From Sporanaerobium hydrogeniformans (lineage in GTDB: Bacteria; Bacillota; Clostridia; Lachnospirales; Cellulosilyticaceae), in NCBI RefSeq assembly GCF_002735925.1, contig NZ_PEDL01000004.1:62001-126000 (forward strand): DNA of 64,000 nucleotides, written 5' to 3'. Position 1 is the stretch's first letter, and the number at the start of each line of letters is the position of its first letter. Below, in pieces: positions 1-7,972 of this stretch. The notes beneath the pieces were generated by a model. That model saw nothing but the letters and a program-made list of their open reading frames with translations, did no database searches and had not been told where the DNA came from. The translations under genes and the position numbers were made by a program.

Positions 1-1036
1 CATATTTCGCATAAAGCTCTTCTAAAGAAACTTCTTCATCTGCATGCCAGCTCTTCCATTCGCTTGCAAGCTCTGGATAAGCCTTTGCATAGTTTTCAAA
101 TAAGGCATTCCACTTAGCTTCTTCAGCCACACCTTTTTGAATAATACTTTCCATATGTGTTTTTACTTCTTCATCTACAAAGAATTCCTCTTCATGATGC
201 CCAAGGAAGGTTCTCATTTCTTTAATATTGTCTATACCTAGTGGTTCACCATGAGCGGCTGCTTTACCTTGTTTAGCAGGACAACCGTAGCCAATTTGTG
301 TTCTAATTTCAATAAGGCTTGGCTTAGTTTGGTTGGCTTTAGCTGCTTTTAAGGCTGCTCCTATAGCTTCTATATCATTACCATCTTCTACAAGGAAAGT
401 CTCAAAGCCTTGTGCTTCAAAACGTGCTCTTACATTTTCTCTAAAAGCAATATCTGTATTTCCTTCAATAGTAATATTATTGGAATCATAAAGCACAATA
501 AATTTACCAAGCTCTAATGTACCTGCAAGTGCAGCTGCTTCATAAGAAATACCTTCCATGAGACAACCATCACCTACTAAAGCATAGGTATAGTGGTCTA
601 CAATATCATAGCCTTCCTTATTAAAATGAGTGGCTAAGTATTTTTCTGCCATTGCCATACCTACACCTGTTGCTATCCCTTGTCCAAGTGGACCTGTTGT
701 AGTTTCTATCCCTACAGTATGCCCATACTCTGGGTGACCAGGTGTTAGACTTCCTTCTTGACGGAAATTCTTTAAATCTTCTATTGTAATCCCATAGCCG
801 AATAAATGAAGTAATGAATAAAGTAGCGCTGAACCATGTCCTGCTGAAAGAATAAAACGGTCTCTATTTTCCCATTTAGGTGATTTAGGATTGTGTTTAA
901 GGTGTTCTGCCCATAGAGTGTATGCCATTGGTGCTGAACCTAATGGTAAACCAGGGTGACCTGAGTTAGCCTTTTGTACAGTTTCTGCTGCCAAAACGCG
1001 AATGGTATTAATCGACTGCTCTTTAATCTTGCTCAT
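1..1036 (-). CDS. tkt: Transketolase, 5' part (gene runs off the window's left edge)
   Basis: Thiamine-diphosphate enzyme of the non-oxidative pentose phosphate pathway, moving two-carbon ketol units between sugar phosphates in the cytoplasm. The visible 345 residues are the N-terminal pyrophosphate-binding domain: SGHPG at about residue 25, GPLGQG at 115, and the ThDP motif GDG at 155-157 followed by SNN near 185. A full transketolase is about 660 residues, so nearly half the gene lies outside the window. The ATG is set by AAGGAGGA at 1047-1054. A TATAAT-like -10 box lies upstream at 1088-1093. The gene diverges from the AP2 protein. The family call is secure. Confidence 0.96.
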   Translation of the reverse strand, partial: MSKIKEQSINTIRVLAAETVQKANSGHPGLPLGSAPMAYTLWAEHLKHNPKSPKWENRDRFILSAGHGSALLYSLLHLFGYGITIEDLKNFRQEGSLTPGHPEYGHTVGIETTTGPLGQGIATGVGMAMAEKYLATHFNKEGYDIVDHYTYALVGDGCLMEGISYEAAALAGTLELGKFIVLYDSNNITIEGNTDIAFRENVRARFEAQGFETFLVEDGNDIEAIGAALKAAKANQTKPSLIEIRTQIGYGCPAKQGKAAAHGEPLGIDNIKEMRTFLGHHEEEFFVDEEVKTHMESIIQKGVAEEAKWNALFENYAKAYPELASEWKSWHADEEVSLEELYAKY

Positions 1037-1087
1037 TATATCTTTTTCCTCCTTAGGGTATTAGGTACAAAAAAATCATACTTTTAC

Positions 1088-1093
1088 ATTATA
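1088..1093 (-). promoter_or_regulatory. Probable -10 box for tkt
   Basis: On the minus strand a perfect TATAAT sits about 50 bases before the tkt start codon. The -35 element 17 bases further upstream is poor (TATACA), so the promoter is only a reasonable guess. Confidence 0.35.
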
Positions 1094-1193
1094 CCTCTTT
1101 TTTTTCTTCATGTATATGACAATTTATGATACTATTAAAATTAGAAATTCTTATGTTTTCTATTTATTCCTATTCAATAAGGAGGGTGATTTT

Positions 1194-2231
1194 ATGCCTT
1201 ACATTTATCCTATCTTGCAAAATGGACAAACTGTTTATAGACTTTACTTTGTCCACCATGCTAAAAAGCTTTATTTAGGCTACTACAAGACAGAGTCTGA
1301 TGCACAAGCTGCCTTAAAAGAAGCCCAGACCATTATGCAAGGTAACTTTTCACTCCTAGATTATACTCCTTATTATATTCCTTTTAAGAAATACATATCC
1401 CTTTGTAATTTTAGAGATAACAAAGTTTATATAAAAAATCCTATTTATATTTATCCTCGCTACTTTTGCTACTTCTTATCTCCTTCTTTAAAATTAACTT
1501 TTGATATGAAGGAACTCATGTATTTTTCTTCTTATAAAATTTTTAAGCGTGGAAATTATATTTATACGCAGGATGCTATTACTCAGCAGAGCATCCTTTC
1601 TCGCTTTGGCATCCCTCCCCACTCTGTTATGGGTGTTGATTATCGCTTTAAAAATGAAGACTGTTATGATTTTCGTGCTGAAAATCTCGAAATCTTTAAT
1701 AGCTATAAAGGTGTTAGTAAGGAAGAAGCCCATGGTCAAATTTTTTATAGTGCCCGCATTTTTGTGAAGCATAATCTGATTATCGGTCATTATCAAACAG
1801 AGTTAGAAGCTGCTATTGCTTATAACAAAGCCATAGACCTATTAAAGAGTAAAGGGTTCACACGGGATTACATTAAAAATGAAATTGCCTATCTTACTTT
1901 ACCCGAATACAAAGAAATCTATGACCGACTTTCTATCTCTCCTGTCTTGCTTACAGGCAATCAAAGAAAACGAGTTACTTCTTTCAAAAAATACCGTGGC
2001 ATTTCTAAAGATAAAAGTGGTTTTAGGGCAAGTATTGGTTATAAATCAAAACAGTTTTATTTAGGTATTTATCCTACTGAAAAAAGAGCAGCTCAAGCTT
2101 ATAACTTTGCTTCTTTTTATCTGTATGGGCATAATGGGCATGTTAACCCCACTGTTCCTACTATTTATGAGGCCGATACACAAAAAATTGCCTCCTATCT
2201 TAAGAAATATGATCTTAAAAATAAAGTATAA
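1194..2231 (+). CDS. AP2/HNH-derived DNA-binding protein with three AP2-like modules
   Basis: Probable DNA-binding protein of 345 residues. Three AP2-like modules are visible at about residues 13-48, 168-218 and 265-318. Each has the YRG/YKGVS start, the LGYY, IGHY or LGIY strand and a TE..AA.AYN helix. The stretch at about 143-168 (DYRFKNEDCYDFRAENLEI) resembles the end of an HNH_3 nuclease domain, but the catalytic histidines are not evident. The start is the ATG at 1194 behind AAGGAGGG at 1179-1186; a longer in-frame start at 1110 has no ribosome-binding site. The gene stands alone, flanked by a divergent tkt and a shared terminator. Bacterial HNH-AP2 proteins are usually homing endonucleases; this one looks like a nuclease-dead derivative. 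Its target is unknown. Confidence 0.8.
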   Translation: MPYIYPILQNGQTVYRLYFVHHAKKLYLGYYKTESDAQAALKEAQTIMQGNFSLLDYTPYYIPFKKYISLCNFRDNKVYIKNPIYIYPRYFCYFLSPSLKLTFDMKELMYFSSYKIFKRGNYIYTQDAITQQSILSRFGIPPHSVMGVDYRFKNEDCYDFRAENLEIFNSYKGVSKEEAHGQIFYSARIFVKHNLIIGHYQTELEAAIAYNKAIDLLKSKGFTRDYIKNEIAYLTLPEYKEIYDRLSISPVLLTGNQRKRVTSFKKYRGISKDKSGFRASIGYKSKQFYLGIYPTEKRAAQAYNFASFYLYGHNGHVNPTVPTIYEADTQKIASYLKKYDLKNKV

Positions 2232-2233
2232 AA

Positions 2234-2290
2234 GGAGATTGCTTTTCCAGCTTATACTAAGCTTTGGAAGCAATCTCCTCATTTTTTGTT
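2234..2290. terminator. Bidirectional terminator between AP2 gene and PurK-like gene
   Basis: An inverted repeat with arms at 2234-2254 and 2258-2278 (GGAGATTGCTT with AAGCAATCTCC at its base) is followed by a T-rich run on the plus strand. It separates two convergent genes. Confidence 0.8.
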
Positions 2291-3372
2291 TACATTTCTT
2301 TTGTTGTTTTTTTTGTCTTGTCTCTTTTTTGCTCAATACTACCTTGAGTAGGCTGTTCTAATGCCTGTTTTAAAGGTACTATATAGAGCTGTTCATTTTC
2401 TAACTGATAAACATGGTAAGCTACCTTAGAACTTTTTACCCTTGCACCCTTTAAAAGATGTCCCTGCATCGGACGTAGCAAAGTGGGTTCTATACAATTC
2501 ATTCCCATTAGAACTCCTATATATTGCTCATAAGGTGATAAATCATAAGCCTTTTCTAAAAGATTTGCTGCAAGAGGGAGCTCTGGTGTAATCTCTAAGA
2601 TTTCTACACCCTTATTGGCTTTTACACCATAGCAAATAGTATATAAGCCAACGCTATTTAGTTCTTTTACAAGCTTTTTATTATAACGATTAATCTTTTG
2701 AAGCATCGTTTTAGAAAGACTTGTAGTTGTTGTAAGGCTCATTAAATGTCCTTCTTCATCGTAGCATTCTTCTACTGGATTATAAAAAACCACATTGTTT
2801 TTATTATCTACTAGCCCCACACAAATAATTTTAGTACTATACTGACGAATAGGTTGAAGAATAAAACTATTGATTTTTTCATTCATTTCAAGAATCTCTT
2901 CTGCTAGCTCTGATTGATTAAATAATTCTACTGTTTCAATGCGATCTTCATACTCTTTAACTAGTTTAAAGGGTAAATTGATTTCATCGATACGATTAAA
3001 GGTATCCCCTTTATTATCTTGGTAATAGGTATCTCTATAAGGAACCTCTAGCTCAGTTACTAGCTCTAGTATTTTCTTTGGACTACTAAGTATACCCATA
3101 GAGTCCTTTTGAGGATAACTAGCTGCTTCTAACTTAAGCGTACAGTCTGTCAGTGTGTTAAAAACAACTGCATCCACTCTTAGGCTTAATTTTTTAATAT
3201 TTTCACTTGTAAAAGCAGCAATCATATGTTCATTTGCATAAGTAGCTCCTAAGCAGTTAATGCGAGGATCTAATAAAGTCGTAGCCATCCCTTTTTTGGC
3301 AGCTTCTGCCATAAACAGTAAAGCTCCCATACCGCCGCCTACTATACCTATTTTATTTATTGTTTTTTCCAT
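2290..3372 (-). CDS. PurK-like ATP-grasp protein, probably not an active PurK
   Basis: The 360-residue protein opens with a Rossmann-type IGIVGGGMGAL and continues with VDAVVFN, matching the N-terminal domain of N5-carboxyaminoimidazole ribonucleotide synthase (PurK). A divergent ATP-grasp region follows, with FYNPVEECYDEEG resembling the PurK FYP..EN segment. Where PurK has its conserved NEIAPRPHNSGH, this protein reads LEITPELPLAAN, losing the Arg and His. No purE or other purine gene is nearby. The next gene upstream is a small membrane-anchored protein with a gap of 34 bases. The fold is fairly clear and the function is not; a non-purine ligase or a regulatory paralogue is possible. Confidence 0.65.
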   Translation of the reverse strand: MEKTINKIGIVGGGMGALLFMAEAAKKGMATTLLDPRINCLGATYANEHMIAAFTSENIKKLSLRVDAVVFNTLTDCTLKLEAASYPQKDSMGILSSPKKILELVTELEVPYRDTYYQDNKGDTFNRIDEINLPFKLVKEYEDRIETVELFNQSELAEEILEMNEKINSFILQPIRQYSTKIICVGLVDNKNNVVFYNPVEECYDEEGHLMSLTTTTSLSKTMLQKINRYNKKLVKELNSVGLYTICYGVKANKGVEILEITPELPLAANLLEKAYDLSPYEQYIGVLMGMNCIEPTLLRPMQGHLLKGARVKSSKVAYHVYQLENEQLYIVPLKQALEQPTQGSIEQKRDKTKKTTKEM

Positions 3373-3406
3373 ATTTCTTCTCTTCTCACTTTCTTTATAA
3401 CACTTC

Positions 3407-4063
3407 CTAGTCTACTAAATAATCTACCATATTGGCAGCCTTTGTAACATCCTTAGCTGTAGCTGTAATACCAATTACCATTTCTTCATGCTCATCAATA
3501 CCTGCTAAATGAGCTAATTTGGGAACCTTAATTCCCCAAATATGTTCTTCCATCTCCCGTTCTTCACCATTCCTATCCACAGCCGTCACATCTCCAGTAC
3601 GAATGACTTCATGGGATTTTATTATCTCTGCTAACTCTGGAATTTCATCTAAAGGGATAAACATACTCCCTGCACTATTGGCCAAATTCTGCTTAAAGGT
3701 ATCTGTAGGAAGTACCAAAATATCTAGCTCCTTGGATTGCATCATTACCATGATTTTTTGTTGCATAACCATAACTAGTTCACTCATCATATTCCAATCG
3801 ATAGCCGTTACAAAAAGTCCTGTATTAAACTCTTCCTTATAACGTGTCATCTCATTATCTAAATCATCATTCGTGATAAGTCCTCCCGCAATAGTAATAT
3901 CTACCTCATTTACTTCACGTGGCTTTAACATATTAACCAAAAGTCCCCCTACTAAAATAACTGCTATCACTATAGCAAGGGCTGGTCTTCTATAGTATTC
4001 CCATAAATACCAAATTTTTTCATTTCTACTTAGTTCCTTAAAGTCCTTACCATACTTTTCCAT
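3407..4063 (-). CDS. Membrane-anchored protein of unknown function
   Basis: A 218-residue protein with a short cytoplasmic N-terminus (EKIWYLWEYYRRP), one membrane segment at about residues 29-46 and a long soluble domain outside. The layout matches a poorly described group of clostridial proteins starting with a W.Y.WYYY-type motif before a single helix. The soluble part has no motif I can name. It sits just upstream of the PurK-like gene on the same strand and is probably cotranscribed. The intergenic region before it also holds the promoter of the divergent rhomboid-like gene. Confidence 0.6.
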   Translation of the reverse strand: MEKYGKDFKELSRNEKIWYLWEYYRRPALAIVIAVILVGGLLVNMLKPREVNEVDITIAGGLITNDDLDNEMTRYKEEFNTGLFVTAIDWNMMSELVMVMQQKIMVMMQSKELDILVLPTDTFKQNLANSAGSMFIPLDEIPELAEIIKSHEVIRTGDVTAVDRNGEEREMEEHIWGIKVPKLAHLAGIDEHEEMVIGITATAKDVTKAANMVDYLVD

Positions 4064-4094
4064 CTTTTCTTCTCCCTGCTTACTTTATTCCCCT

Positions 4095-4122
4095 TTGACT
4101 AATGAAAAGAGTGTGTTATACT
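4095..4122 (+). promoter_or_regulatory. Sigma-A type promoter for the rhomboid-like gene
   Basis: TTGACT at 4095-4100, a 16-base spacer and TATACT at 4117-4122 lie about 80 bases before the start of the rhomboid-like gene. Confidence 0.65.
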
Positions 4123-4199
4123 GATATCAACATTTTAACCTATTATAAATAATAATGCAGTAAAAATATATTATTTTTATGAATATTGCAGGAGGAACT

Positions 4200-5021
4200 A
4201 TGAATTTTTTAGACAAAATGGAACGTAAATGGGGACGATTTGCCATTCCTAATCTGATGCTTTATATTCTACTAGGAAATGGGATTGTTTTCTTACTCTA
4301 TCATCTAATGGGACCACAAATTGAATTTTTACTTGCTTTTAATTGGCAAGCTGTTTTACATGGACAAGTCTGGCGACTTATTACCTTTATTTTCATCCCT
4401 AATAGCTACAGTATTATCTGGTTTATCTTTATGGCCTTTTTATACTATTCTATTGGTAGTGCCCTTGAACATGCTTGGGGAACCTTTAAATTTAATGTTT
4501 ATTACTTTACAGGTGCTCTACTTACCATGATTGCATCTGGCGTACTGGGTGGTTTTGGTACGACTTACTATATTAATCTTTCTTTATTTTTAGCCTATGC
4601 TACTTTATTTCCTAATGTTCAATTTTTACTTTATGGTCTTATTCCTGTTAAAGTAAAATATCTTGCTTATTTAGATGTAGCTCTTTTATTATTTGAATTT
4701 ATCCAGCAGGGACTTGCAGGTAAAGCACTTATTATTATTTCCTTATTTAACTATATCCTTTTCTTTGGAAGCACCTTAACAAGAGGGCGTCAAACAGCTA
4801 CACAAAAACAATTTAATAAAACAAAACGTGCTCAAAGCAGCACTCAGAGACACTATAAATCAAGTTCAAGTGAACCCATCCAAGTAGCTTTCCATAAATG
4901 TCATATATGTGGCAAAACAGAGCTTACTCATCCCGACATGGATTTTCGCTACTGCTCTAAATGTAATGGTAACTATGAATACTGTATGGAGCATCTTAAA
5001 AACCATACACACGTTGAATAA
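4200..5021 (+). CDS. Rhomboid-like membrane protein with C-terminal zinc ribbon, probably catalytically dead
   Basis: A 273-residue polytopic protein with about six membrane segments in its first 190 residues. The QVWRLITFIF segment and the following helix layout match the rhomboid family. The GxSG catalytic serine motif and its partner histidine are not present: the segment expected to hold them reads TTYYINLSLFLAYATLF. After a polar linker rich in Lys, Arg, Thr and Ser, the C-terminus has CHICGK ... YCSKCNGNYEYC ... H, which looks like a zinc ribbon. The start is the ATG at 4200 behind GGAGGA; the ATG at 4179 has no such site. It is monocistronic, with a promoter before it and a terminator after it. 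It may be a pseudoprotease or membrane chaperone. Confidence 0.75.
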   Translation: MNFLDKMERKWGRFAIPNLMLYILLGNGIVFLLYHLMGPQIEFLLAFNWQAVLHGQVWRLITFIFIPNSYSIIWFIFMAFLYYSIGSALEHAWGTFKFNVYYFTGALLTMIASGVLGGFGTTYYINLSLFLAYATLFPNVQFLLYGLIPVKVKYLAYLDVALLLFEFIQQGLAGKALIIISLFNYILFFGSTLTRGRQTATQKQFNKTKRAQSSTQRHYKSSSSEPIQVAFHKCHICGKTELTHPDMDFRYCSKCNGNYEYCMEHLKNHTHVE

Positions 5022-5049
5022 AAAAGTCCTTAAAAAATTATTCCTAGTT

Positions 5050-5117
5050 AAAATGAACCCTATGAGTAAGACATTTCTAAAAGAGTGTCTAGTCCATAGG
5101 GTTCATTTTATATGTTT
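5050..5117. terminator. Long bidirectional terminator hairpin
   Basis: Perfect 16-base arms at 5050-5065 and 5095-5110 flank an inner AGACA/TGTCT stem. A T-rich run follows on the plus strand. The right arm overlaps the stop codon of the convergent carD gene, so the hairpin serves both genes. Confidence 0.85.
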
Positions 5118-5599
5118 TTTTCTAATAGCTTATTAATAATTTTTTCTGCTTTTTCGGTAGAAATAGCTTTAATATTAGAAAATTCATCTAATAAAAGTCT
5201 TTTAGCTTGTGATAAAATGTTCCTCTCCATATTGTTAAGTGTTTTTATCGTTTCCATACAACTTAAATCTCTAACCACTTCACTGCAGCTCATAAAAGAA
5301 CCTGAAAGAAGCTTTTCTTGATTTTGCTTGATTCTTTTCTTGATATCTATTGAATAATCGATATCTACTTCTTTTTTAAACAAAATATTCTCTACCTTAT
5401 CTGCTTCTTCTAGGGTATTCATCCTTCTAAAACCAGATTTATGAATTTTTTCTGTAGGCACCATCATGAGTACATTTTGGTCTTTCATTTGTATAATCAC
5501 ATATTCTCTTGACTCACCAAGCATGGTTCTTACCTCTATGGCTTCAACCACTCCACTCCCTCTCATAGGACAAAAAACAACTTCACCAACTTTAAACAT
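5108..5599 (-). CDS. carD: CarD/CdnL-family transcription regulator
   Basis: CarD-type proteins bind the RNA polymerase beta subunit and stabilise promoter open complexes. The 163-residue protein begins with the RNAP-interacting Tudor-like domain (MFKVGEVVFCPMRGSGVVEAIE, about residues 1-60). A helical C-terminal domain follows with LSGSFMSCSEVVRDL, matching the CdnL DNA-contacting region. Length fits the family (about 160). The cold-shock gene lies just upstream on the same strand, with its own terminator between. The family call is firm; the target promoters cannot be read here. Confidence 0.9.
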   Translation of the reverse strand: MFKVGEVVFCPMRGSGVVEAIEVRTMLGESREYVIIQMKDQNVLMMVPTEKIHKSGFRRMNTLEEADKVENILFKKEVDIDYSIDIKKRIKQNQEKLLSGSFMSCSEVVRDLSCMETIKTLNNMERNILSQAKRLLLDEFSNIKAISTEKAEKIINKLLEKNI

Positions 5600-5624
5600 T
5601 ATTCTACCTCCATTCGTTTTATTT

Positions 5625-5661
5625 TATAAAAAAGCAGGTAGAACTACTGTCCTACCTGCTT
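5625..5661 (-). terminator. Terminator of the cold-shock gene
   Basis: Ten-base arms AAGCAGGTAG and CTACCTGCTT lie at 5632-5641 and 5652-5661. On the minus strand the hairpin is followed directly by a T tract. Confidence 0.85.
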
Positions 5662-5671
5662 ACTCACAAGT

Positions 5672-5869
5672 TTATGCTCTTACAACATTTTCTGCTTGTT
5701 CACCACGAGCACCTTTTGTAATATCAAAGTTAACTCTTTGACCTTCTTCAAGTGATTTAAAACCATCACCTTGAATAGCTGAAAAGTGTACGAATACATC
5801 ATTTCCACTTTCTCTTTGAATAAAACCAAAACCTTTTTCTGCGTTAAACCATTTAACTGTACCTGTCAT
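5672..5869 (-). CDS. cspA: Cold-shock protein (CspA/CspB family)
   Basis: A 65-residue single cold-shock domain, an RNA chaperone that binds single-stranded RNA and DNA. The RNP-1 motif KGFGFI and RNP-2 motif VFVHF are intact, and the length is typical. The start follows AGGAGGTACCT. Upstream is a leader of roughly 130 bases carrying a strong hairpin, driven by a near-perfect promoter at 6009-6037, the arrangement expected for a gene controlled through its 5' UTR. Which Csp paralogue it corresponds to cannot be told. Confidence 0.96.
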   Translation of the reverse strand: MTGTVKWFNAEKGFGFIQRESGNDVFVHFSAIQGDGFKSLEEGQRVNFDITKGARGEQAENVVRA

Positions 5870-5913
5870 TTATAGGTACCTCCTATTATGAATTTTTTGT
5901 ATACATCATTAAA

Positions 5914-5979
5914 CAAAAAAATTCACATGCAATTACAAATTATATACGCGTCTATATAATCTCTAATTACATGTGAAAT
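5914..5979 (-). promoter_or_regulatory. Leader hairpin of the cold-shock gene, attenuator-like
   Basis: On the minus strand, arms at 5979-5964 and 5935-5921 (ATTTCACATGTAATTA pairing with TAATTGCATGTGAAT) form a stem of about 14 pairs, followed immediately by seven T residues. It lies inside the transcript that starts near 6002 and about 50 bases before the csp start codon. It has the form of an intrinsic terminator placed in a leader, so temperature-dependent read-through is a plausible inference. It could also end read-through from the padR operon. Confidence 0.6.
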
Positions 5980-6008
5980 CTATAAATGTTTACTGTATAT
6001 ATCTATAG

Positions 6009-6037
6009 ATTATATCACCTTTTTCACCCTAAGTCAA
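6009..6037 (-). promoter_or_regulatory. Consensus sigma-A promoter for the cold-shock gene
   Basis: Read on the minus strand: TTGACT (6037-6032), a 17-base spacer and TATAAT (6014-6009). It starts five bases past the stop codon of the padR gene and gives a leader of about 130 bases before csp. Confidence 0.85.
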
Positions 6038-6041
6038 ATAT

Positions 6042-6434
6042 TTATTTCTTATTTTTTTCTATCTCTGGAGTGAATGGTTCAAGTCGTGTAATAATATCTT
6101 TAATCCCTTCATTGTATTGACGAAGTGTATGTATCCAGTTACCTATACATTGGCGCCCTTCCTCTGTAATAGAAAAAACTCGTTTTCCTATAGCTGCTCT
6201 CGTTTCTGCCTCTACATAAGATTTCACCAAGCCTCGCTTTTCCATATCACGTAGTATACGATAAATGCCTGTTGCATCCGGTGAATTTCCTTGCCATATA
6301 GTTGTTTGACTAATTTTTTCTATCAAATTATACCCATGATTGGGACCTTCACATAAGCTTGCAAGAATAATGGGTTGTATAAATCGCACTAATGTACTTC
6401 CTTTGCAAGCACATTTGCTATCTATCTCTTTCAT
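6042..6434 (-). CDS. PadR-family regulator with a Cys-rich N-terminus
   Basis: A 130-residue winged-helix repressor-type protein. The PadR core is clear: ILASLCEGPNHGYNLIEKI, then GIYRILRDMEKRGLVKSY, then the KRVFSITEEGRQ wing. Unusually it starts with a CACKG motif (residues 8-12) before the helix-turn-helix, which could bind a metal or sense redox state. The ATG at 6434 follows AAAAGGAGA; a longer frame to 6494 has no ribosome site. It is the last gene of the operon that encodes a radical SAM enzyme and an ABC importer and lies 34 bases after the ATPase gene, so it probably controls that operon. Ligand unknown. Confidence 0.85.
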   Translation of the reverse strand: MKEIDSKCACKGSTLVRFIQPIILASLCEGPNHGYNLIEKISQTTIWQGNSPDATGIYRILRDMEKRGLVKSYVEAETRAAIGKRVFSITEEGRQCIGNWIHTLRQYNEGIKDIITRLEPFTPEIEKNKK

Positions 6435-6468
6435 ACTCTCTCTCCTTTTATTAAAATAACAAAACTGA

Positions 6469-7179
6469 TTATAATAAAGCCTTATAAATAGCACTTCTAC
6501 ATTCTGAAAGTTTATCTTTCTTTACTTCTATACTTGCACGTATGCGCCCTGGTCTTTCAGTAAATACAACAACCTGTTCTGAAATACGTAGTGCCTCCTC
6601 CACATCATGTGTCACAAAAAGAACTGTTAATTGAAGCTTTTCCCATACAGTTAGAAGTAAATCTTGCATTTTCTCTCTTAACCGGGCATCAAGCGCTGCA
6701 AAAGGCTCATCCATAAGTAACATTGGAGGTCTTAAGACAAGAACGCGTGCGAGTGCTACCCTCTGCTTCATTCCACCTGAAAGCTCATTAGGATAAGCAT
6801 CTTTAAATGCCTCTAGTCCTACCCAAGTAAGCATCTGTCTTACGGCTCTTTTCCTTTCCTTAATAGGTACGTGTTGCCTTTTAAGACCAAACTCCACATT
6901 TTGTGAAACCGTTAGCCAATCAAACAATGCGGGTGACTGAAAAACCATACACGGTTTCTGCCCGTTCATTGCTTGTAGACATACCTCACCTGTATCTGCT
7001 GTTTCAAAACCTCCAATAATATTGAGAAGTGTACTTTTTCCACATCCACTTGGACCAATCAAAGCTGTAATTTTTCCATGTGGTGGCTCAAAAGTTAACT
7101 TATCAAGTGCATACACCTTATCGCCATTAGTTCCTAAAAAGCTTTTGGTTACTTCATGAATAGAAATTCCTTTTTTCAT
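6469..7179 (-). CDS. ABC transporter ATPase, NitT/TauT (SsuB/TauB) type
   Basis: Cytoplasmic ATPase energising the importer encoded just upstream. All ABC motifs are present in 236 residues: Walker A GPSGCGKST at about 42-50, signature LSGGMKQR, Walker B LLMDEP and the switch histidine in VTHD. Sequence style matches the nitrate/sulfonate/taurine importers. Its ATG overlaps the permease stop codon (ATGA at 7176-7179), so the two are translationally coupled. The substrate cannot be inferred from the ATPase. Confidence 0.9.
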   Translation of the reverse strand: MKKGISIHEVTKSFLGTNGDKVYALDKLTFEPPHGKITALIGPSGCGKSTLLNIIGGFETADTGEVCLQAMNGQKPCMVFQSPALFDWLTVSQNVEFGLKRQHVPIKERKRAVRQMLTWVGLEAFKDAYPNELSGGMKQRVALARVLVLRPPMLLMDEPFAALDARLREKMQDLLLTVWEKLQLTVLFVTHDVEEALRISEQVVVFTERPGRIRASIEVKKDKLSECRSAIYKALL

Positions 7180-7970
7180 CTTTCTTCCCTCCGTTTACGT
7201 AACTGTGGAGAAATTTTCTTACACAAATAAAGTAGTAGTCTATCTGTTGCTTTACTCATTATAGCAATTACTAGCATAGTAGCAAGTACAATATCTACAT
7301 GGCCTAGCATACGTCCATCTGACATCACTGCACCTAAGCCCATAGATACGCCTGTAACTTCACCTAAAACCAAATAGGCCCAACTCACGCCAAGCCCTAA
7401 TCTTAGTCCAACCGCTACTTGGGGAAAAGCTGCTGGGAAAATAACAGTAGCAAATAAGTTAAGCCCCCTAGCCCCCATCATACGTCCTGCACGCAAGATA
7501 AGAACAGGTACTTCTTTTGCTCCATGTGCTGTATTCATATAAATAGGGAAAAATGCTGCTAGAGAAATAAGAAATAATGTATTTCCTTCTCCTACACCAA
7601 ACCAAACAATGGCAACTGGTAACCAACCAATGCCTGGTATAGCGCGAAGCATATTTAAAAATGGATCTACTAACCTTTGAAAAAGAGATACCCTCCCTGT
7701 TAAAAATCCAAGGGATATGCCCATTAACGTAGCCAGTGTAAAGCCACTAAGTACACGTCTTAAGCTACACAATAGATGGGAAAGTAAGGTTCCACTGTAG
7801 GGTGTTATGTTTAACGTTCCTGTTGCAAAATCTATAAGAACCATTATGAGCCGCTGGGGTGATGGCAGCTTATAGGCTGGTAGTGCACCAGAGGCACTTG
7901 CAATAAACCATATACATACGAGTACCGTTGGTAACACTACACCCATAGCATCTAACTTATATCTTCTCAT
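7176..7970 (-). CDS. ABC transporter permease, NitT/TauT (SsuC/TauC) type
   Basis: A 264-residue inner-membrane permease with about six helices. The EAA loop that contacts the ATPase is recognisable as AGRMMGARGLNLFATVIFPAAFP (described in part; about residues 160-182). RAIPGIGWLPVAIVWFG in the middle is typical of SsuC/TauC-like proteins. It overlaps the ATPase gene by four bases and follows the binding lipoprotein gene by two. Substrate unknown. Confidence 0.9.
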   Translation of the reverse strand: MRRYKLDAMGVVLPTVLVCIWFIASASGALPAYKLPSPQRLIMVLIDFATGTLNITPYSGTLLSHLLCSLRRVLSGFTLATLMGISLGFLTGRVSLFQRLVDPFLNMLRAIPGIGWLPVAIVWFGVGEGNTLFLISLAAFFPIYMNTAHGAKEVPVLILRAGRMMGARGLNLFATVIFPAAFPQVAVGLRLGLGVSWAYLVLGEVTGVSMGLGAVMSDGRMLGHVDIVLATMLVIAIMSKATDRLLLYLCKKISPQLRKRREER

Positions 7971-7972
7971 AC

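Noticed and set aside
2061-2361. Overlapping frames on both strands across the end of the AP2 gene and the terminator
   Set aside because: They cross a strong terminator hairpin and are rich in Lys or Leu/Phe runs; no ribosome sites.
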